Assembly: GCA_039566865.1 (NCBI GenBank)
Contig: CM076955.1
Location: 14,901,501 to 14,965,500 of the forward strand
Direction: 5' to 3'
DNA from: Aurelia coerulea
Taxonomy: Eukaryota > Cnidaria > Scyphozoa > Semaeostomeae > Ulmaridae
Length of the DNA stretch: 64,000 nucleotides
The number at the start of each line of letters is the position of its first letter. Position 1 is the first letter of the stretch. Of this stretch, positions 48,201 through 57,200 are shown piece after piece. The translations under genes were made by a program, and so were the position numbers. The notes beneath the pieces are model-generated. The model did not search any database. It was not told the DNA's origin and saw only the letters and a list, made by a program, of their open reading frames with translations.

Positions 48201-51200
48201 GCTTCTTCGATGAATGAGACATGCTAACCACCAATAAATTGGGGATTCAGTATTGGCAGGGTTGTGCTATGGTTGGAAGGAGAACGCAAGGAGTCTTTGT
48301 ACAAATGTCTTACCCCATCTCTAGTGCAGCTGTTTAAGAATTACATAATGATTAAGAATATTAAGAATAACAACGCATTTACAACAAAGAACGAGACAAG
48401 ATGAAACTACGAGGGATGTGAACATGCACATCTCCCCTACTGTCAAACGAGAATCAAAACAAATCAAAGAAACGCAAAACTGACAAGTAACATGACTAAA
48501 ATGGGGGATTGGGTGGGGTGCAATTCTTTCATTACCAATACTTATACTGACCAGATTTGCAAAAAGGAATTGCACCTTTTGAAAAAATCACGAGCATCTG
48601 ATGACATTGATGATCATGAAATTTTGTCAAGTGCATGTGCATTTCATTCGTTTGCGATATTTATGCAAAAGAAGCCTTTCAGCCTTAGCAAGGGTGAATT
48701 TTGAAGAACAAACATTCCGTTTAAGACAAAGCAATTTGACGTTCTGAAGAATAGATTCACACCTTCTCCGCAGCCGACCATAATGTTTTGCTTTCACCGT
48801 TTATTTCGAGTTGATTGAGTGCACTAAGAGGTGTGGAATATATTCTTCAGAAAAGTTGTTCTTTCCGAAACCTGAACTTCGTTTTACAAAATTTATCCTT
48901 GCTATCAGCCTTTTAACACAACAATGAACCCATAATCCCATAAAGTACTCCCAAAAGTCCGTAGAAAGTGTTTCCTGACCATAGAATTGCTATCCTATAA
49001 CAAAATACTACAAACCAGGTATCATTCAAAAAAGCATTGACAGTGAAACTTGAATCTTGAAATTTTCTAAAATTAAATGGGGCCTTTCTAGACTGATTAC
49101 GATTGAGTCCTAGTAATCAATACCACTCACCCACCTTACTCGCTCATACTAGGACTCATGGCTTCCCAGCCAAAAGGCTTGCCCTATTTAGATCAAATAC
49201 CACAATTAGTTGTGTTATGTGTTGCCAACTAGTATGAGCGAGTAGGGTGAGTGGGTGGTAGCGATTGCTGGGACTCACAAGATGCACTGCGTTCTTTCAT
49301 CGAATTCATAAAGAATCGTCAAAGATTTGTTATTCGAAACGCAATGCATCTTGGTAAAAAGTTCCTCGCCGCCATCTTTAGCGTAATTGTCTATCGTAAT
49401 CAGTCTAGGGCCTTACTACCTCGTAGTAGAAAGTTTTGCCTTAAACCTTGAATTTCACATTATCTTCGTTCAATCACCAGAACCCATGAAAAAAGTACAG
49501 ATGAAATTCATGCCTGCACCTTCTGTTCCAGTGGAATCAAAACCAGTTATTTGCAGATCGGCCGCTGCCCCAATAAGAGCTTCTTCCTCGGTTGATGGTA
49601 ATCGTATTTTTACATCAGACAGGAGCTTATCTTGCCAAATTTTTAAGAAACTGCATTTTAAGTTCCCTAAGTTATGGCCAATTTTTGCATGTTTTCTTCT
49701 TCTTTGTTCTACTGTTTTCTGGCGTTACAGTGATATTTACTGTTGGAAAACCAAACCAGCCCTCTTGTTAGTAGAAGAGAAGATTTCAAGTTTCTTTCTT
49801 TGAACATGAGTTACTCGAACTACTAGATATCTTATTGCTTCCACGGGAAAGGGAGTATGTTACTCCAGATGACGAGGCGATGCATTATGCCAAAATGGAC
49901 CTTGAAATGTACAGATTTGGAGAAAACAAGATTAGCTTCTAGTTAAGCAAGAATTATTGATCTAATTTGCAAATGCCACCAACTGAACTGTCTAAAATTT
50001 GCACAACAGACCGAAAACGTGACAAAATTGACACGTCCACTACCAATAGGCTAGAAGGACTGTGTTTTACACAGCCAAGACTGTGCCCCCCCCCCCCCGT
50101 ACATTATCCAGCATTGTTGGATTGAACATGTTTGATTAGTCAGAAGGCATACTTTTAAGATAAAAATGATGACCGAAAGAATCAAACATGGTGGGGACCA
50201 GATGATCTTATGTCTTTCCCCGCCATGAATGGTCCTTGTAAAGAGTATTTGATTTTATTTAGAATTAGGTTTTATTGTTGTAAAAGAACCAAACATTGCT
50301 ACAAAACCTTATCCAGCATTTTTAGATAAAACACCGTTGGATGGATTTTGAAGCCATATTTTAAACATAAAACATGGTGGCAAAAGAGATCAAACATGTT
50401 TAATCCAACAGTTTTGCTTTAAAGTTACACTCTGATGACGACATAAGTCAGAAAGGCCTCAGTGTGCTAAATCTTCTCGTTTTTTGCATCTGAATCTGTA
50501 CACAGTTTTTTGTAAATACGTTATCTGGTAAAGTTTGGCCAGTCCTCAAGACGTTATAATTTTCATTATGAATAATTAATTAATAATATTAGTTACCTTA
50601 GAGAGTTATGCTTCTTGTCATCTTTGTTTCAGCTGTGCCAAAAGTGGATACACGTGAGATGGAATTGAGAAAAGCTCGTATTAAATTACAATCACTGCGC
50701 TGTTATCGTTATCGTTATAAAGCATCTCCAGCTGAAGGTAGGCTTCGGAAACTTAGATTGTTATATCCCCCGGGGGGGGGGGGGGGGTACTTCACATATT
50801 TTGGGTACGGAGACGTGCCATCGGGAAGGGTATCGATAATCACGATTTTGGTATGAGGAACGGTATCGATTTTCACGATTTTGGTATGAGGAACGGTATC
50901 GATTCTCGCGATTTTGGTATAAGGAACGGTATCGATTTTTGCGATTTTGGTATAAGGAACGTGCCATCGGGAAGGGTATCGATTTTCACGATTTTGGTAT
51001 AAGGAACGGTATCGATTTTCGCGATTTTGGTTTAAGGAAGGATTTTGGTATACTCTTTCAGAAAATTGGTATAAGGTCGGGTATAATTTTTCGCAAAATT
51101 GGTATAAGGTCGGGTATACTTTTTCGCAAAATTGGTATAAGGTCGAGTATACTTTTTCGTAAAATTGGTATGAGGAACGGGTATGTTTTTGAAGCTTCGA

Positions 51201-54200
51201 TTGGCATAGGCTTTGAATTTCTGAAAATTTGTGTGTGTAAATGTATGCCATGTCTTTCTTTGAATTTCATTGGGTATCTTAGTATTCTGATGGTACTGGG
51301 ACGTCCAAACCAAACAAAACTTAACTAAAATCAAAACTAAAATCCAACGTGAAATCTATCAGTTAGGGCATGTTTTCATAGATTTGAGCAGCTGAACATT
51401 ATTTTGTTTGTCTATTCTTATGCGACCAGGTGTCCCAAAAAATTACCCGTGTTTTAAAAATCACCAAAATTCGACTGTTCAACCTCCCACAAAACTTTGT
51501 TGTATCTCTTTTGACAATAATCCAGATATATTTAAAGATGATAAAATGCTTGTTTCATAACTTATTGGAAAAACCTTATTCTGAGCTATACTCTTTAAGC
51601 AACGTCGTTAAACTTGCCTAGGAGCCTTTAAATTTGAGATTTTTCATTATCGTTCAAGTCTACAATGATTGTTTGCGTATCTTTCTGAAATTCATGACCA
51701 AAGTTGAAGCTTAATATGCAAAAAGAAATTAATTGGGTGGCAATCAGTGCTTTTTTCTTTATGCTTTAAAACCAGACAGCCCTAAAAGAGCTAAATCTGC
51801 TAATTTTGAAACGAGCCACATAGCCAGCTATACCCGGGAAAATAGTTTAATCTTTGATCAACTTACTAAACAAATAATTTTGAAGATTGACCATGAAATC
51901 ACATTTCAGTGGTTTTTCAAGCAGGAGTACTTTTTCTGGGTAGAAATTATTTTTTGGGTTGATGCTTTGTACACAAACCTGAACACTCATATCCTACAGT
52001 ATACCAGAGTACCTCCCTGGGGTCCAGGATTTCTAATAGAAAAGGGTGTTACGCTTAACCCTATTTTACCCAGGGGGCCATTATAGCCCCCCCCCCACTT
52101 GAATTATCAACGATAGCTCTAAGCTGGAACAAGCTAGAATGCTGAAACGTACTGATTTTTCCTAATATTTAATAGTCTATCGATTTGAATGTTTCATTGT
52201 CATAAATGCAGTCACCTGACCATAGCAATCCCTTATTTGGAGAGTGGTGAAAAGGAAAATAACAAAAACTTTGACAATTCTCTTGTCTTCGATCCAAATG
52301 TACCGAAGTTGGTACCAATCGACTGGTCGTACTTTCAATAGAAAGAAAATCATATTTTCCTGTTATCTACCCTGTTTTTAGAGTTAGCAATCTTTCTGTT
52401 TTCAGTACTGAAGGTGATGTATGAACACTTGCCACGGTTTGGTTGCTTAGCAACCAACCACGTGATCAATTGAAATTAAATTTTCGATTAGCCTATTGAT
52501 AGATGTAAAGTGACAGCATCGTCATTCTGTAAAGTTGATGCAGCGTAGGAGTTATAAAACGGAGATAAAAAGTTGGGCCACAAAGGCCCCCTTTGGGCAA
52601 AAACATCAAAAAGATTGCCTGGGTAAAATAGGGTTAAAGTTCGTTGAAAGTAGGGGCAATCTATAAATAGGACAAAGAAACGCCTACGCACGTTTTTTTT
52701 ATATGTAGCAATTTCTAAGAACAAACTACAATGCAAGAATCTGAGCCAATCATAGTGGCAAAAGACACATGGTCATCTAATCCCCATTATGTTACACTAT
52801 ACAACGGGAAGACACTCTAGGTACAACCAGAAACCATGTAGAGCAGAGCGGCTCCTAGACTGAGGACATTTGTCTAAGTTTTGCTTCATTGAATTAAATA
52901 GAATGTAATTGCTCCCTAGCTGTAATTGCTGCCTACGCACGTAATTGCTCCCTAGTGAAAAGATATATGCACGCACGTGTCGACATCATCAGATACAAGA
53001 GGCTAATTTTAGACATGCATATGCAGCTCTTGGGTTAGCTATTTATCTCCGTCAACTAACTTTAAACATTGATGTAATTCTCTTTTTAGCTGCTCCAGAA
53101 TTGGACACAGAAAAGACTCCACAATTGGACACAGAAGAGATGGCGTTGAAAACGCCTCCTAAGCCCAACAAAATAATGACAAAATACTGTAAGTCCTCCA
53201 CGAGGTAGGCTTTGTAAACATACGTTATTGGAAGTTTTGCTTGGAAATTTCATGCTACTAGAGGAATGGAAATCGCAAGCAAATTTGCCTAATTTCATGC
53301 TGAAAACAAAAGTGGGTCCATTATAGGCTTCGCGGATATGCAGATTTGGCGTACATTTGAGTGGCGTCAGCAGATATTTTCCATGTGTTAGTGGAAAGAA
53401 CAGAAACAGCATAAAATGATGTCATCGTGCATTCTGACGAAAATGTTTGATCAGATAAGCTTTTTGAAACGATAAATCAAGGCATAAGAAAGACAACTTT
53501 AAACGGAATCCGTTGCAGGAAGCAAGGGCCTCAGAGTTACGATTTTTTTGCACATGTGTGCGCATTCAACAAAAGGCGAGATAGACAGAACAGAATTATG
53601 ATTGCTGTAGAGCTGAATTGTCAGCTTTTTTGATAAAGGATTTTAGATCGCTTGTAATATGAGAACGGTACAACCGATTTTGACAAACTAAATTTTTCTT
53701 ACCTGAGTTGATATGTTAGCTACACAAAAATTATCATTTTATAGGAATCTGATAAATTGGCTGAGAGCTACGGGCTTTCAAATATCAAAACATTTTTTGA
53801 CTCGACCGTCATTGTTACAAAACTGCCCCTGTTTAGCCCAAACGCCCAAATTTCAACCAGGCATTAAAATCTGAGAAATAAAACGATACAAAATTGAATA
53901 TGTGCGATCATTTTTTTTAATCTTTCAAACAATATAATTTCGGGGACTTCATGCTTATATTTTCTAATTATTCTCGTAGACTCTGAGAGATTAAGCAGTT
54001 TATCGGGTGAGTTTTGCAAGTATCCTTATAGAGTATGAGTATGATATGTTGATTATGAGTCCAGTAGAGATGTTATTTTAGAGTTTTATACTTTTGCTAT
54101 AGTAAAACCCTCATATTAGAAGAATTCGATGTTGAGAACATTGCATAGGAGTGTAGGAGAGTTCGATTTTGAGAACATTGCATAGGAGTATATTGTAAAT

Positions 54201-57200
54201 AGTTCGATTTTTTTATATATCCACTAAACATTACAATACACAAAAAATTACAATATATATTACTTACACTACCTACAAATTACTATACAATACCAATAGT
54301 GTTAGGACACGAACGTGTTGATTACATATTTGTTTACCTTGCTTTGGTTCTTGTCTTGATTTCTTGTCTTCTTTGCTTCTCTGTTTCGTCTTCAACTGGT
54401 GTGTGCAGCTGAACGGTTTATTAGACCCAAATGCCCCGTGTTATTTGAATATATCTTCCTTTTATTCCTCTGTCTTAGCGCGCCTTCGCAGAAGAAAGGT
54501 TTCAAACCGCAGTGCCATACTCAATACTAAAGTCTTTGGTTATGGCTTTGCGGTTTGAAACCTTTCTTCTGCGAGGGCGCACTAAGACACAGGAATACAA
54601 GGAAGATATATTCAAATAACACGAGGCATTTGGGCCTAATAAACCGTTCAGTTGCACACACCAGTTGAAGACGAAACAGAGAAGCAAAGAAGACAAGAAA
54701 TCAAGACAAGGATCAAAACAAGTTATCCATGTATTAGCTAGTGTAAAATGAAACGAATGAAACGAAATCTTGAAATCTTGAAACCTTTGCAAATGAATCC
54801 CAGAGTTGCAACGAACCCGAGTATGACAATCTGACAGTACTTTTCACTCATGCAATAATTTTCATTTTTCTTGTAGAAATTGCCAATCGCCTGCCAGATG
54901 TTTATGAGAGAAGGCCATGGCTTGATGAAAAGGATGTAACATTGAAAGGAATAGAAATGAACGAACATGACATCATTTTCATGTTAAATTCGATTGAAAC
55001 TGTAAGTAGCATCTTTGACAATCAATACCGGGTGAGCCAGAAAAAAGTTCCCACTTTCGACAGGCCAGGATAAATCACACAGTTGGCCAATTTTAGTTGT
55101 TTTTGATTTAATCTTTTGTCAATATCCTATATTATTCTGGGTTATTTTTTGTAGATTTTTCGGATGCCAATTTATCGATACATTGACGATTTCTTGATTT
55201 TTTTTGGCCTGCAGACTGACAAAAAACATCGAAAAACAGTGATCAAATTTCCTACATATTGAACTTGGCAGAACAAAGGGAGTGCTCTTCGAAGTGACTA
55301 GGGACTTTGGAAATGGATTAGGTACAATCTGTCGAACGAGCGGTCGTTCAATGATTGTGCAAGTTTAATGTCATTTTTATTTATACAAAGACTCTCAGTT
55401 GTTTTATCATTTCTTTGAAATTAAACTTGCGCAATTATTGAACGACCGCACGCTCGTGCGACAGATTGTACCAATCCATTTCCAAATTCCGTAGTCATTT
55501 CGAAGAGCACTCCCTTTTGTTCTGCTAAGTTCAATCCGTAGGAACTTTGATCACTCTTTTTCGATCTTTTTGGGCAGTCTGCAGGCCAAAATATTTCAAG
55601 AAATCGCTAATATATCGATAAATTGGCGTCCGAAAACTCTACAGAAAAAAAACCCAGAATAATATAGGATATTGGCAAAAGATTAAACCAAAAACAACTA
55701 AAATTGGCCAAGTGTGTGATTTATCCTGGCCTGTCGAAAGTGGGAACTTTTTTTTGGCTCACCCGGTAGTCCCTTCGAAGTCCCTAGATGTTCACAATAC
55801 CTATGTGACCTCTTTACCCGAAATTTGCTATGCTCATCTCACAGCCTTTGTAATACGGCATAATACCGGGATCATTTTCATTTTTTTTCATTTTAAATTA
55901 TTTATACACAAAAACCCTTCAGCTAACAAACGCAATACTTAAATAAGAAAATAAATATCCTAATTACATTAATATAGTTTATATACAGTTAAAGCAAAAT
56001 TATGTACAGTAATCTATGTAGTAGCAGCTGCTCTTCCAGGGCGTCGTGTTTTAGTTTGTGTTCAGCTCATATAATAACTTTTCAATTGTTTTTTGAATCT
56101 ACTAAGTGTATGGAGCTCTCTGATATTGATGGGTATATTGTTCCAAGTTTTCAGAGCCGAATAGTGAAAGCCTTTCTTGACATATTCAAGATTATTTCTT
56201 GGGATTTGTAGGTCCCTGCAATTCCTTGTTCTGTAGTTGGAATGCTGGGTCCTATGATGGTATTTACCCCAAAGGCTTTCGGGACATTGCCTGTTGATTA
56301 TTTTATATGTCATAACTGATCGATCAAAGTTTATTAGTTGTTCAACGGTCAACCAATTATGAGACCAATTGTCTTTTAGTCTGGCCTTATCAATAATCGA
56401 ACGGGCTCTGTCCTGCAGACGTTGGGGGGTATTCAATTTTGATTTAGGAAGACTCCCCCAAATAACATTGGCGTATCGCAGATGGCTTTCTACAAGTGCA
56501 CGGTACACATGCTCCAGCTGGGATTGGGAAATGAGATTTTTCAATTTTTTTAGTGACTTAAGACCGCCACTAATCTTCCCTTTCACTTTGTTGAATTGTT
56601 CATCCCAGTTTAGCCCTTCATCCACAATAGCCCCAATGATTTAGTCTTCACCACACACTTAATTTCTGAATTGTTAAGATTCAGTGGTTCTGAGATTTCA
56701 ACCTTATTTGTCCTCCGTGGATGGCCAATGATCATGTATTCAGTTTTTTTCGGGTTGGCACTTAACTTGTTTATCCGTAAACAAGTGGCCAGAGATATTT
56801 CTCTTATAGAGGTGCATTGGAATAGCCTGTCAGCCGAGTCTAAGCTGCCAACCTCTCTCTATAGCTTTAAGAAAACTATTTTGAAACCGGCACGTTTTAC
56901 TTCCTTTTTATTGTAAATTTTGAACATTATCGTGCATATGTTTTAAATGTTGTAAATATGGTTTCATGGTTTGGTTTGATTAATAGCTTCTTGCTTTGTT
57001 TCCTTAGATTGTAATTTTCAAAAATTTTTAATTTCTTTTTCAATAGAATGGTGTCCTCTATGTATTTGAAGCACTTGGTAAAGAGCAGCTCCTGAGATTC
57101 AAGAAGTCACTTATGGATACCGGCATGAGTTCTTTGCCGAAATTTTACGACGGTAAGTTTTCTCTCTCTACATATTCCTACGTTGTCTCTGTAGGTAGCT

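Noticed and set aside
50715..51334. Several long frames with Y-T-K-I or N-R-E-N-R-Y repeats
   Set aside because: Translations of the 33-bp minisatellite; there are parallel open frames on both strands.
53981..54006. Dropping the 27-nt microexon
   Set aside because: Kept at modest confidence: without it the neighbouring exons still join in phase, so it could be false, but acceptor, donor and phase all fit.
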